Positions 8,811 to 20,762 of a DNA stretch of 59,326 bases are shown piece after piece. The position numbers and the translations under genes were made by a program. The stretch lies in contig CAYNDV010000011.1 in NCBI GenBank assembly GCA_964396055.1, positions 1 through 59,326 of the forward strand, given 5' to 3'. Origin of the DNA: CAYJPV01 sp964396055 (GTDB lineage: Bacteria > Acidobacteriota > Vicinamibacteria > Vicinamibacterales > JAKQTR01). Position 1 is the stretch's first letter. Each line of letters opens with the position of its first letter. The notes under the pieces are model-generated. The model was not told the origin of the DNA, ran no database searches, and saw only the letters and a program-made list of their open reading frames with translations.

Positions 8811-10493
8811 CTACTTCCCTCCCAGCATGGCCTCGCGCTTCGCCTTGAAGGGGCTCGAGGCGTTCCACTGCGGGTACGTGGCGGCATCGGCGATGCGGCG
8901 GGCCATCACGTAGTAGATCTGCAGGTCCTGCACGGCGCCGCGCAGGTCCCAGTCGGGCCGGTACTCGTCGCTCGGCTTGTGGTAGTGCTGCGCGGTGTAG
9001 GCCTCGCGCAGCGTGCGCACCTCGTCAGACGGCCGATCGACGAAGTCGGCGCCGCCTCCCGCATTGATCGCCGGCACGCCCTGTTTCGCGAACGGGAAAT
9101 GATCGGACCGGAAGTACCCGCCGGTCTCCGGGTTCGGATCGGGCTTGAGCACCCGGCCCTGGGCGGCGGCAGCCTCGCGGGCGTAGTCGTCCAGCTGGGA
9201 GTTGCCCAGCCCCACCACCGTCAGGTCCCGCGTGCGCCCGTAGATGTTCAGGGCATCCATGTTGATGACCGCCAGCGTCTTCGCCAGCGGGTACAACGGG
9301 AACCGCGCGTAGTAGTCGGATCCCACGAGCCCCTGCTCCTCGGCGGTGACGGCCAGGAACAGGATCGACCGCTTCGGCCGGGGCGCGGCGCTGAAGGCGC
9401 GGGCCAGTTCGATCATCCCGCCGATGCCCGTGGCGTTGTCGAGGGCGCCGTTGTAGATCGTGTCGCCGTTGATGGCGGGCCCGATGCCGTAGTGATCCCA
9501 GTGCGAGGTGTAGATGACGCACTCGTCCTTCAGGGCCGGATCGGCGCCCTCGAGCCGGCCGATCACGTTGCGCGAGTCGAACCGCCGCACCTGGTTGCGC
9601 AGCTGCATCGACGCGGTGAGCCCCAGGGGCACCGGCGCGAAGGCCCGCGTGGCGGCCCGCGCCTTGAGCGCGTCGAAATCGTGGCCGCCCAGGGCAAAGA
9701 GCGCCTTCGCCTGATCGAGTGTGATCCAGCCTTCGACGGCCACGCGGCCCATATTGTCGTCGGCCGCCGCCATGTCCACCTGCTCGGTCACCTTGCTCTG
9801 CACGACCGAGAACGGGTACGCCGCCGGGCCGGTCTCGTGCACGATCAGGACCGCCGCGGCCTTCTTCGCGGCCCCGATCTCGTACTTGTAGGTCCAGCGC
9901 CCGTAGTACGTCATCGCGCGGCCGCCGAACACGGCCGGATCGAGCTGCTTCGGATCGGCCGGGTCGGGCAGCGGCGGGTCGTTGACGAGCATCACCACCG
10001 TCTTGCCCGCCACGTCCACGCCCTTGTAGTCGTCCCACTGGAACTCGGGCGCCTCGATGCCGTAGCCCACGAACACCACGTCCGACCCGGCGATCGCCAC
10101 GTCGGTGCGAACCCGTTTCGTCCAGGCCACGATGTCGTCCTTGAAGCGCAGGGCCCGGCTCTCCGCGCCCTTCGCGAACACGAACGTCGAGGCGGGATCG
10201 GCCGTGATGCCCACCATGGGCACGCGCTGGAAGAAGGTGCCGTCCGGATTGCCGGGCTGCAGGCCCGCCTTCGCGAACTGCTCGGCGATGTACGCGACGG
10301 TCCGGTCCTCGCCGCGCGTACCCGGCGCGCGTCCCTCGAACTCGTCCGACGCGAGCACCTTCACGTGCTGCACCAGGGCCTCGGCGCTGAAGGCCGGCGG
10401 CACCACGCCGCCGGACTGCGCCCCGACGATGGCCACGGCACACAAGGCGAACCCGACGCCCACCCATCCCCACACCGCTCGACGGTTACGCAT
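8811..10493 (-). CDS. M28-family zinc aminopeptidase with PA insert, secreted
   Basis: A 560-residue exported peptidase. The start at 10493 is fixed by GAAGGAG 6 nt upstream and a signal peptide (VGVGFALCAVAIVGAQ); the frame stays open upstream without support. The middle (about residues 130-260) looks like a protease-associated domain. The M28 domain has the metal ligands in order: SHWDHYG near 330, DNATGIGG, the catalytic EEQG, an Asp in INMDALNI, and a late His near YTAQHYHKPSDEY. It is predicted to remove N-terminal residues from peptides in the periplasm. It precedes the tricorn-like protease in the same operon, a sensible pairing because tricorn products need aminopeptidases. Confidence 0.93.
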   Translation of the reverse strand: MRNRRAVWGWVGVGFALCAVAIVGAQSGGVVPPAFSAEALVQHVKVLASDEFEGRAPGTRGEDRTVAYIAEQFAKAGLQPGNPDGTFFQRVPMVGITADPASTFVFAKGAESRALRFKDDIVAWTKRVRTDVAIAGSDVVFVGYGIEAPEFQWDDYKGVDVAGKTVVMLVNDPPLPDPADPKQLDPAVFGGRAMTYYGRWTYKYEIGAAKKAAAVLIVHETGPAAYPFSVVQSKVTEQVDMAAADDNMGRVAVEGWITLDQAKALFALGGHDFDALKARAATRAFAPVPLGLTASMQLRNQVRRFDSRNVIGRLEGADPALKDECVIYTSHWDHYGIGPAINGDTIYNGALDNATGIGGMIELARAFSAAPRPKRSILFLAVTAEEQGLVGSDYYARFPLYPLAKTLAVINMDALNIYGRTRDLTVVGLGNSQLDDYAREAAAAQGRVLKPDPNPETGGYFRSDHFPFAKQGVPAINAGGGADFVDRPSDEVRTLREAYTAQHYHKPSDEYRPDWDLRGAVQDLQIYYVMARRIADAATYPQWNASSPFKAKREAMLGGK

Positions 10494-10805
10494 GAAATGC
10501 TCCTTCAGACCGCCCACATCCACTGGTGCCTGCTCCGGGGGCCGGGGACGGCTCACGCTCGCGTCCCCGCTCACGACAAGCCGGAGAAACGGGGCTCCGG
10601 GGTGCTGTCGGCGGAAGCGCTGGGTCCCGCAACCCAGCGCGGATTTCGGCCCCTGCGCTCCCGTTTCTCGAACTGACGTCGATCGGCTTGGTTCGAGGGG
10701 CCGCTCGGTGAGCCGTCCCCGCCCTTCGTTCCGTGCTCCGTGTATCGTGTCCCTTCTTGCTTCTTGCTTCTCACACTCACGCCCCACGCCCCACGTCCCA
10801 CGTCC
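10494..10805. other. Intergenic stretch of 312 bp with two repeat structures
   Basis: No gene is supported here. The stretch holds a nested inverted repeat at 10544-10720 and heptamer tracts at 10753-10808. The first 50 bp next to the M28 gene carry its Shine-Dalgarno site. A promoter for the M28-S41 operon is not obvious. Confidence 0.7.
10544..10720. repeat. 177-bp nested inverted repeat (REPIN-like or structured RNA)
   Basis: The outer arms GGGGACGGCTCAC (10544-10556) and GTGAGCCGTCCCC (10708-10720) are perfect 13-bp complements. Inside them, GAGAAACGGG pairs with CCCGTTTCTC and CAAGCCG with CGGCTTG. The centre GCGCTGGGT-CCCGCA-ACCCAGCGC is a perfect 9-bp hairpin. The whole element can fold as one long imperfect stem. 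It lies between two minus-strand genes, after the asparaginase-domain gene and before the M28 gene. Confidence 0.8.
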
Positions 10806-10808
10806 CTA
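10753..10808. repeat. CTTCTTG and CCCCACG heptamer tracts
   Basis: CTTCTTG-type heptamers (10753-10771) are followed by CCCCACG/TCCCACG heptamers (about 10780-10808). The last unit contains CTA, which is the TAG stop of the minus-strand asparaginase-domain gene. Confidence 0.8.
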
Positions 10809-11291
10809 TGCCGTCTCCTCGAACACCCCCGTCTTCCGGTTCTTCCGGACCTTGTCGTGGGCGAAGTACCGGCCGTTCATCGCGATATAGACGCCAGGCG
10901 GCAGCACCTGGGCGAACGAAATGGCGCTGCCGAGGTTGAACAGCCCGTCGGAGCTGCCGAAGGCGTACGGGACCATGGCGCCGGTCAGCACCACCGTCTT
11001 GCCGGTGACGGCGCGGGCGATCGCGGCGGCGGTCTCGACCATCGTGTCGGTGCCGTGGGTGACGACGATGCGCGACTCGGGGGCCTGGGCGCAGTTCTGG
11101 GCGATGAGGCCGCGGTCGGCGTCGGTCATGTCGAGGGAGTCCACGAGCATCACGGTCCGGACGGTCACGTCCACCTTGCAGCGGCCCAGGCGCAGCATCT
11201 CGGGCAACTGGCTGTCGGTGAACGCCAGGCGTCCATGGATTTCGTCGTACTGCTTGTCGAAGGTGCCGCCGGTGACGAGGATGCGGATCAT
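10806..11291 (-). CDS. Asparaginase N-terminal-domain protein (short form)
   Basis: This 161-residue protein matches only the N-terminal domain of L-asparaginases (full enzymes have about 330 residues). It keeps both halves of the catalytic threonine site: TGGTFDK near the start and THGTDTMVETA near residue 78. The LTGAMVPYAFGSSDG block is also present. The C-terminal domain, which normally completes the active site by oligomerisation, is absent. The C-terminus RKNRKTGVFEETA is not an obvious truncation, and short stand-alone proteins of this kind are known, so I treat it as an intact gene. Amidohydrolase activity is unproven. A TAGAAT box lies 7 nt before the ATG with no Shine-Dalgarno site. 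It is divergent from the ArsR-metH operon. Confidence 0.85.
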   Translation of the reverse strand: MIRILVTGGTFDKQYDEIHGRLAFTDSQLPEMLRLGRCKVDVTVRTVMLVDSLDMTDADRGLIAQNCAQAPESRIVVTHGTDTMVETAAAIARAVTGKTVVLTGAMVPYAFGSSDGLFNLGSAISFAQVLPPGVYIAMNGRYFAHDKVRKNRKTGVFEETA

Positions 11292-11339
11292 CGCCGCGAT
11301 TCTACCCGAAGGCCCGCCGCCGCGCCGGACGTGCCGGGC

Positions 11340-11377
11340 TTGCGTCGCCAGTATCTATCAATATAGATTTGTAGATA
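11340..11377 (+). promoter_or_regulatory. Promoter and palindromic operator of the arsR-like/metH operon
   Basis: ATCTAT-CAAT-ATAGAT (11353-11368) is a perfect 6-bp-arm dyad in a very AT-rich pocket. It overlaps a likely -10 box TATAGA (11362-11367), 16 bp after TTGCGT (11340-11345). The start would fall at or just before the ATG at 11377, so the mRNA is probably leaderless. The position and AT-rich dyad fit autoregulation by the ArsR-type protein encoded downstream. Confidence 0.6.
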
Positions 11378-12333
11378 TGGAACAGACCGCCAGCCTCTAC
11401 CGGCTCCTGGGCGAGGATGTCCGCCTGCGACTCCTGCGCGTCCTCGCCGCCGAGCGGCTCAACGTCACCGAGCTCACCGCCGTCCTCGGCCTGGCCCAGT
11501 CCGGCGTCTCCCGGCACCTGGGCCTGCTCAAGGACGCCGGGTTGATCGCCGAGGAGCCGGCCGGCGGCTTCACTTTCTACCGCGTCAGCGACGCCTTGCG
11601 CGACGGCCCCCAGGCCCGCCTCTGGTCGGTCCTGCAGGCCCAGTTCGCCGCGTCCGCCGCGTCGGCCGCCGCCCGCGCCGACGACGCCCGCCTGCAGGAA
11701 GTGCTGCGCCTGCGCCAGGAGAACTTCGACACGCACGGCAGCGAATCCGGCCAGCTCGTGCCCGGCCGCAGCTGGGCCGCGTGGGCCCGGGCCCTCGGCC
11801 ACCTGCTGCCGCCCCTCGACGTGGCCGACCTGGGCTGCGGCGAAGGGTACCTGACGCTCGAGGCGGCCGCCTGGGCGCGCCGGGTCACGGCCGTGGACCG
11901 GTCGGCGGCGGTGCTGGCCAAGGCCCGCGCCCTGGCCCGGAAACGCCGCATTGCCAATGTCACGTGGAAACGCGGCGACATCGAACGGGTGCCGCTGGAG
12001 GATGCCTCGGTGGACCTGGCCCTGCTCTCCCAGGCCCTGCACCACGCGGCAGATCCCGCCCGCGCCGTCGCCGAGGCCACGCGCGTGGTGCGGCCCGGCG
12101 GGCGGGTGCTGGTGCTGGATCTCCGGCCTCACGACCAGGCCTGGGTCAAGGATCGCCTCGGCGACCAGTGGCTCGGGTTCCGCGACGACCAGCTGACGCG
12201 CCTGCTCGAGACCGCCGGCCTGCGCGACATCCGCACCCGGGTCGGCGCGCGCCGCGCCGGCGGCCCGTTCACCGTCATCATCGCCAGCGGCCGCAAGCCC
12301 GCCGCGCCGGCCCGCGTCCGCCAGTCCGCCTGA
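11377..12333 (+). CDS. ArsR-family regulator fused to a SAM-dependent methyltransferase
   Basis: A 318-residue fusion. Residues 1-95 form an ArsR/SmtB winged helix (LLRVLAAERLNVTELTAVLG, then SGVSRHLGLLKDAGLI). From about residue 130 a class I methyltransferase follows, with motif I VADLGCGEGYLTLEAA, the acidic AVDRSAAVLAKA, and VLVLDLRPHD. It lies 9 nt before metH. In proteobacteria the ArsR-family regulator SahR controls methionine-cycle genes by sensing S-adenosylhomocysteine, so a regulator able to bind SAM or SAH next to metH suggests a similar loop. That is an inference; methyl transfer activity is also possible. The start at 11377 is the ArsR start; longer upstream reading frames cross the operator. 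Confidence 0.88.
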   Translation: MEQTASLYRLLGEDVRLRLLRVLAAERLNVTELTAVLGLAQSGVSRHLGLLKDAGLIAEEPAGGFTFYRVSDALRDGPQARLWSVLQAQFAASAASAAARADDARLQEVLRLRQENFDTHGSESGQLVPGRSWAAWARALGHLLPPLDVADLGCGEGYLTLEAAAWARRVTAVDRSAAVLAKARALARKRRIANVTWKRGDIERVPLEDASVDLALLSQALHHAADPARAVAEATRVVRPGGRVLVLDLRPHDQAWVKDRLGDQWLGFRDDQLTRLLETAGLRDIRTRVGARRAGGPFTVIIASGRKPAAPARVRQSA

Positions 12334-12342
12334 GGTCCGCCC

Positions 12343-16230
<3,888 letters not shown>

Positions 16231-16236
16231 CCTCCC

Positions 16237-17973
16237 TCACTTCCCTTCGTACCGCACCTGCCCCCCGACGATGGTGTAGAGCACCCGCGTGGCGCGGATC
16301 TGGTCGTCGGGCACGGTGAGCAGGTTGTTCGACAGCACGGTGACGTCGCCGAGTTTCCCGACCTTCAGCGACCCCTTCAGGTCCTCTTCGAAGGCGGCGT
16401 AGGCGCCGTTGATGGTGTACGACTTCAGGGCCTGCAGGCGGGTCATCTTCTGGTCGCCGAAGAACACCGAGCCATCCTTGAGCCGCCGCGTGACGGTGGC
16501 GTGGAAGCTCGCCATCGGATCGATGTCCTCGACGGGCACGTCGGTGCCGTTGGAGATGGTGGCGCCGGCCGACATCAGCTTCTGCCAGACGTACGCCCCC
16601 TCTTCGGCCCGCTGGGGACCGAGCCGCGCCAGCACGTAGGGCGCGTCGGAGGTGCAGTGCACCCCCTGCATCGCCGGCAGGACCTTGAGCTGGCCGAAGC
16701 GCGGAATGTCGGCCAGGCTCAGGTGCTGGGCGTGCTCCACGCGCCAGCGCACATCCGTGCGGTCCGGAAACGCCTTGAACGCGGCCTCGAAGATGTCCAG
16801 GGTCTCGCGGTTGGCGCGGTCGCCGATGGCGTGCACCGCCAGCTGGTAGCCGTGGAGCATCGCGAGGCGCGCCGTCTCGTGCACGCCGGGCACCGGCGCG
16901 GTGTTCAGGCCCGTGCTGGACGGCAGGTCCGCGTAGGGCGCCAGCAGCCAGGCGCCGCGCGGGCCCAGGGCGCCGTCGATCGAGACCTTGATGGTCCGGA
17001 TGGTGACGAGATGGTTCGCGTAGCCGATGGTGCGGTACTTCGCCAGGTTCTCGGCCAGCCGCGCGTTCCCCTCGCGAATCATGACGTAGAGCCGCATGCC
17101 CAGGCGGCCGGCGTCGGCTTCGCGTTTGTAGAAGTCCGCGGTCTCGAACGAGACGCCCGCGTCGTGGAACGACGTAATGCCGTTCGACAACGACTCCTCG
17201 ACGGCCAGGGCGAGGATCTTCCGCGCCTCGGCCTCCCGCTGTTCGGCCGTCATCGCCGCCCGCGCGCGGCTGTAGGCCCGGCCGACCAGGCCCGACGCGG
17301 TCTCGCGGAAGATGCCGATCGGGTTGCCGGCGGCGTCCTTCAGGATCTCGCCCCCGGGGGGATTCGCCGTGTCGCGGGTGACGCCGGCCAGGGCCATGGC
17401 GTTGGCGTTGGCGAACGACGCGTGACCGCTGGCATGCGTCAGCAGGACGGGATTGTCGGGTGAGACCCGGCTCAGGGCCTCGTGCGTGGGGAACCCCTCC
17501 ACCGCCGGCACGGGCGCGCGGGTCCATTTCTCCTGGTGCCAGCCGCGGCCGGTGATCCACTCGCCCGGCTTCGCCCGGGCGACGGCCTGCGAGACCAGCG
17601 TGATGACCTCGTCCCAGCTGGCCACGTTCATCAGGTCGAGTCCCAGCTTCGCTTCACCGGAGCCCATGAAGTGCCCGTGGCTCTCGATGATGCCGGGGAT
17701 GGCCGTGGCGCCCTTGAGGTCGATCACCCGGGTCTGCGGGCCGACAAACGGCGCCACGGCCGCCTCCGCGCCAACGGCCACGATGCGGTCCCCGCGGATG
17801 GCCAGGGCCTGCGCCTCGGGCTGGGCGCTCTCGACCGTCAGAATCGTGCCGTTGCGCAGCACGATCGTGGCCGGCTCGACGGCAGGCGTCTGGGCCGTGG
17901 GCATCGCGGCCCACGCCAACCCGACGGTGGCGACACCCAGCAGGACACGGGAACAGGCGCGCGTCAGGGACAC
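16237..17973 (-). CDS. YtcJ-like amidohydrolase, exported
   Basis: A 578-residue metal-dependent amidohydrolase (amidohydrolase-3 / YtcJ group). It starts at GTG (17973) with GAAGGAG 8 nt upstream and a signal peptide (VLLGVATVGLAWAAMP). Family motifs: the metal-binding HxH in IESHGHFMGSGE, FHDAGVSF, HAIGDRANRETL, VEHAQHLS and the late Asp in SNGTDVPVEDIDPM. Relatives act on cyclic amides or formamides, but the substrate cannot be predicted. Export suggests an extracytoplasmic substrate. It stands alone: convergent with metH and divergent from the following gene across a heptamer tract. Confidence 0.9.
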   Translation of the reverse strand: MSLTRACSRVLLGVATVGLAWAAMPTAQTPAVEPATIVLRNGTILTVESAQPEAQALAIRGDRIVAVGAEAAVAPFVGPQTRVIDLKGATAIPGIIESHGHFMGSGEAKLGLDLMNVASWDEVITLVSQAVARAKPGEWITGRGWHQEKWTRAPVPAVEGFPTHEALSRVSPDNPVLLTHASGHASFANANAMALAGVTRDTANPPGGEILKDAAGNPIGIFRETASGLVGRAYSRARAAMTAEQREAEARKILALAVEESLSNGITSFHDAGVSFETADFYKREADAGRLGMRLYVMIREGNARLAENLAKYRTIGYANHLVTIRTIKVSIDGALGPRGAWLLAPYADLPSSTGLNTAPVPGVHETARLAMLHGYQLAVHAIGDRANRETLDIFEAAFKAFPDRTDVRWRVEHAQHLSLADIPRFGQLKVLPAMQGVHCTSDAPYVLARLGPQRAEEGAYVWQKLMSAGATISNGTDVPVEDIDPMASFHATVTRRLKDGSVFFGDQKMTRLQALKSYTINGAYAAFEEDLKGSLKVGKLGDVTVLSNNLLTVPDDQIRATRVLYTIVGGQVRYEGK

Positions 17974-17992
17974 GGGAGTGCTCCTTCAGAGA

Positions 17993-18033
17993 GAGAAGAC
18001 AGAAGACAGAAGACGGAAGACAGTAGACAGAGG
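17993..18033. repeat. ACAGAAG-type heptamer tract between divergent genes
   Basis: Imperfect AGACAGA/AGACGGA heptamers lie 20 nt upstream of the amidohydrolase start. This is the one tract in the window placed at 5' ends rather than next to a stop codon. Confidence 0.8.
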
Positions 18034-18133
18034 TAGAGATACCCTACCGCAAGGGTCGGTGCGGCTCAAGCGGGCATGTTAGGATCCCGGGGTCGGCCCC
18101 CCGCACGCGCCATCCCGCCAGGAGGAAGCGATC

Positions 18134-18850
18134 ATGCACCGTCTCGTTGCCCTCGCCGTTGTCGCCGCTCTCGCCGTGTGCGCGCCAGCCGCCCTCGCGC
18201 AGCAGGCCCCGAAAGAAGCCGATCTCAAGACCGAGGTGCCGGCGCTCACGGCCATGCACGAGGTGATCATGCCCCTGTGGCACGAGGCCTGGCCCGCGAA
18301 GGACACGGCCGCCATGGCCACGATGTGGCCCGCGATCGAGAAACACGTGAAGGCGGTGACTCAGGCCGAGTTGCCGGGCATCCTGCGCGACAAGTCGTCG
18401 GCCTGGCGCGACGGCGTCGCCGCCCTCAACCGGTCGGCGACGGCGTACCAGGTGGCCATCGACACGAAGGAGGACGCGGCGCTGCTGAAGGCCGCCGAGG
18501 CGCTGCACCGGGACTACGAGGCGCTCGTCAAGGTCGTCCGGCCGATTCTCAAGGAAATGGACGACTTCCACGCCTCGCTCTACGTGCTCTACCACTACCA
18601 GCTGAATCCCCTGGACATGAAGGGCGCCGTCGAGTCGGTGACGGCGATGCGGACGAAGATCGCCGCGCTGAACGCCGCCGTGCTGCCGGATCGCCTGAAG
18701 GCGAAGCAGGAGGCGTTCACGGCGCAGCGGGCGCGGCTGTCGGCGGCGCTCGACGCCCTGGTGGCGGCCATCGGCGGCGACCGCACGCGCATCGCGGAGT
18801 CCGTCGAGAAGCTGCACATCGAGTACGAGAAGCTGGAGCGGGTGTTCTGA
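18134..18850 (+). CDS. Secreted helical protein, function unknown
   Basis: A 238-residue protein with a clear signal peptide (LVALAVVAALAVCAPAALAQ) and AGGAGGAAG before the ATG. The mature part is almost wholly predicted amphipathic helix, rich in Ala, Lys and Glu. It has a conserved-looking MPLWHEAWPAKD segment and a YHYQLNPLDMKGAVES segment. The shape recalls four-helix periplasmic proteins of the cytochrome c' or EfeO type, but there is no CXXCH haem site. Several His and Trp residues near the N-terminus could bind metal. I do not recognise a family. It is separate from the following Rrf2 gene, which has its own promoter. Confidence 0.7.
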   Translation: MHRLVALAVVAALAVCAPAALAQQAPKEADLKTEVPALTAMHEVIMPLWHEAWPAKDTAAMATMWPAIEKHVKAVTQAELPGILRDKSSAWRDGVAALNRSATAYQVAIDTKEDAALLKAAEALHRDYEALVKVVRPILKEMDDFHASLYVLYHYQLNPLDMKGAVESVTAMRTKIAALNAAVLPDRLKAKQEAFTAQRARLSAALDALVAAIGGDRTRIAESVEKLHIEYEKLERVF

Positions 18851-18854
18851 CTAA

Positions 18855-18883
18855 TTGACTTTACCTGACTGACTAACTAAACT
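18855..18883 (+). promoter_or_regulatory. Candidate promoter of the sulfate-uptake operon
   Basis: TTGACT (18855-18860) and TAAACT (18878-18883) are 17 bp apart in an AT-rich pocket containing repeated TGACT words. The predicted start near 18890 is 3 nt before the Rrf2 ATG, and no Shine-Dalgarno site is present. The TGACT repeats could be the regulator's own binding sites. Confidence 0.55.
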
Positions 18884-18892
18884 GACGGCCGT

Positions 18893-19417
18893 ATGTTGTC
18901 GCGCAAGTGCAAATACGGCCTGCAGGCGGTCCTGCGCCTCGCGGCCGAGCCCGCGGGCCGGCCCATGCTCGTCGCCGATCTCGCCGCGCAGAGCGGCATC
19001 CCCAAGGCGTTTCTCGACCAGATCCTGCTCGAACTCAAGCGCCGCGGCCTGCTGCAGAGCCGCAAGGGCCGCGGCGGCGGCTACATGCTCGGCCGGCCCG
19101 CCGACGCCATCACCTTCGGCGAGATCGTCCGCACGCTCGAAGGGCCCCTCGCGCCCATCGGCTGCGTCAGCCAGACCGCCTACGTGCCGTGCGCCGAGTG
19201 CGGCGACGAGGCCCTGTGCGGCGTCCGCATGGTCATGAAGGAAGTCCGCGACGCCACGGCGCACATCCTCGACCACACGTCGGTCGCCTCCGTCGCGCGG
19301 CGCGTCGATCGCGCGGCCGCCGGCCTGCGCCCCTTGTCCCCCGGCCCGCACCGCCCGTCCGCCGCGGCGAGGCGCCCGCGGCCATCCTCGTTCCGCCCCG
19401 CCCGCCCCCGGGAGTAG
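18893..19417 (+). CDS. Rrf2-family transcriptional regulator with a cysteine cluster
   Basis: A 174-residue Rrf2/CymR-type regulator. The winged helix occupies residues 1-85 (KYGLQAVLRLA, SGIPKAFLDQILLELKRRGL, GRGGGYMLGRP). A cysteine group follows around residues 90-110 (GCVSQ, VPCAECGDEALCG), the usual place of an Fe-S cluster or sulfur-sensing site in this family. The tail is Arg/Pro rich and disordered. It is the first gene of a sulfate transport operon, and Rrf2 relatives such as CymR and IscR control sulfur and Fe-S genes, so control of sulfate uptake by sulfur or Fe-S status is a reasonable inference. The next gene starts 4 nt downstream. Confidence 0.9.
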   Translation: MLSRKCKYGLQAVLRLAAEPAGRPMLVADLAAQSGIPKAFLDQILLELKRRGLLQSRKGRGGGYMLGRPADAITFGEIVRTLEGPLAPIGCVSQTAYVPCAECGDEALCGVRMVMKEVRDATAHILDHTSVASVARRVDRAAAGLRPLSPGPHRPSAAARRPRPSSFRPARPRE

Positions 19418-19421
19418 AGCC

Positions 19422-20732
19422 ATGTCCGTCCTGCGTCCTGTCGTGTTGCTGGCCCTCGTGCTGACCGCCCTGCCGGCGCCCCCGGCCCGGGCCGGCCAGG
19501 CCCCGGCCACGCCGCCGCCCGCCGCCGATCCCGCAAAGCCTGCGCCGAAGCCGCCGGTGGTCACCGCGGGCCCCGAGGGCTTCGCCGTGGCATCCGCCGA
19601 TGGCGCCTTCAAGCTGGGGATTGGCGGCTACATGCAGTTCGATTCGCGCCGATTCAACGGCGACGAAGCCCTGCTGGCCGTCGATTCGTTCCTGCTCCGG
19701 CGTGTCCGGCTGCAGTTCAACGGCGTTCTGTTCAAGATGGTCGAGTTCCGCGTCGCGCCGGATTTCGGCGACGGGAAGACGCAGTTGATGGACGCGTACA
19801 TCGACGTCAAGTTCGCGAAGACGGCCTCGCTGCGCCTGGGCAAGTTCAAGCCGTTTCTCGGCGTGGAGCGCCTGCAGTCGGCTCCCGATCTCAAGTTCAT
19901 GGAGCGCAGCCTCGCCTCGAACCTCACGCCGAACCGCGACTACGGGGTCGCCTTGTTCGGCGAAACGGCACGGGGGGTGCTCACCTATGCCGTCGGCATC
20001 CACAACGGGGTCGTCGACGCGTCCTACGCCGACATCGACGACAACGACGGCAAGGACCTGGCGGCGCGCCTGCAGGTCCGGCCGTTCTTCACGACGAAGA
20101 CCCGCAGCCTCCAGGGGCTGATGGCGGGGCTGGCGTGGTCGCACGGCACGCGCCACGGCACGGCCCTGTCCACGGGCCTGGCCACGTACCGGACGCCCGG
20201 CCAGCTGCCGTACTTCCGCTTCCGCACCGGGGTCGTCGCCGAGGGCACGGTCGAGCGTCTCATGCCCCAGTTCAGCTGGACCACCGGTCCCGTCTCGATC
20301 CTGGCCGAGCACATGACGGCCGATTACGACGTCCTGCGCGACACGACCAGCGGGTCGGTGCGCATCCAGGCCTGGACGGTCACCGGCGGCGTCATGCTGA
20401 CGGGCGAGCGGGCCACGCTGGGTGCGGTCTCGCCTGCGAAGCCCGCGAAACGGGCCGACGGCCAGTGGGGCGCCTTCGAAGCCGTGGCCCGGATCGGCGC
20501 GCAGACCATCGGCGACGCCGCGTTCCCGGTCTTCGCGGACCCGGCGGTGTCGGCCCGCGAAGCCCGGTCGTTCGGCGTCGGCGTCAACTGGTACGTGAAC
20601 CGTCACATCAAGGTCATGGTCGACTACGATCAGACCGACTTCACGGGCGGGGGTCTGGCCGGCGGCCCCGGCTCCGGCAACGACCGCCCCGTGGAACACG
20701 CCCTGTTCAGCCGGCTGCAACTCCGGTTCTGA
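19422..20732 (+). CDS. OprP/OprO-type outer-membrane porin
   Basis: A 436-residue beta-barrel protein with a signal peptide, a Pro/Ala-rich linker and a barrel opening with FKLGIGGYMQFDSRRF. It has the family signature FLLRRVRLQFNGVLFK and the LRLGKFKPFLGVERLQS segment, and ends in a C-terminal Phe (SRLQLRF), as outer-membrane proteins do. The family is best known for phosphate-selective channels. Here the gene sits between an Rrf2 regulator and the sulfate-binding protein, so the likely cargo is sulfate or another oxyanion; this is inferred from context only. GGGAGTAG precedes the ATG. Confidence 0.9.
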   Translation: MSVLRPVVLLALVLTALPAPPARAGQAPATPPPAADPAKPAPKPPVVTAGPEGFAVASADGAFKLGIGGYMQFDSRRFNGDEALLAVDSFLLRRVRLQFNGVLFKMVEFRVAPDFGDGKTQLMDAYIDVKFAKTASLRLGKFKPFLGVERLQSAPDLKFMERSLASNLTPNRDYGVALFGETARGVLTYAVGIHNGVVDASYADIDDNDGKDLAARLQVRPFFTTKTRSLQGLMAGLAWSHGTRHGTALSTGLATYRTPGQLPYFRFRTGVVAEGTVERLMPQFSWTTGPVSILAEHMTADYDVLRDTTSGSVRIQAWTVTGGVMLTGERATLGAVSPAKPAKRADGQWGAFEAVARIGAQTIGDAAFPVFADPAVSAREARSFGVGVNWYVNRHIKVMVDYDQTDFTGGGLAGGPGSGNDRPVEHALFSRLQLRF

Positions 20733-20762
20733 TCGCGCCCCGTTCGAGGAAGGACTGCCCGT

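Noticed and set aside
6427..8913. Plus-strand open frame of 828 codons opposite the S41 protease
   Set aside because: Antisense shadow of a protein with clear propeller, PDZ and S41 motifs.
10806..11291. Asparaginase-domain gene as a pseudogene
   Set aside because: The frame is intact, the catalytic motifs are kept, and short stand-alone forms are known.
11292..11376. Cobalamin or SAM riboswitch before metH
   Set aside because: The region is only 85 bp, shared with a divergent gene, and the likely start site is at the ATG, leaving no leader.
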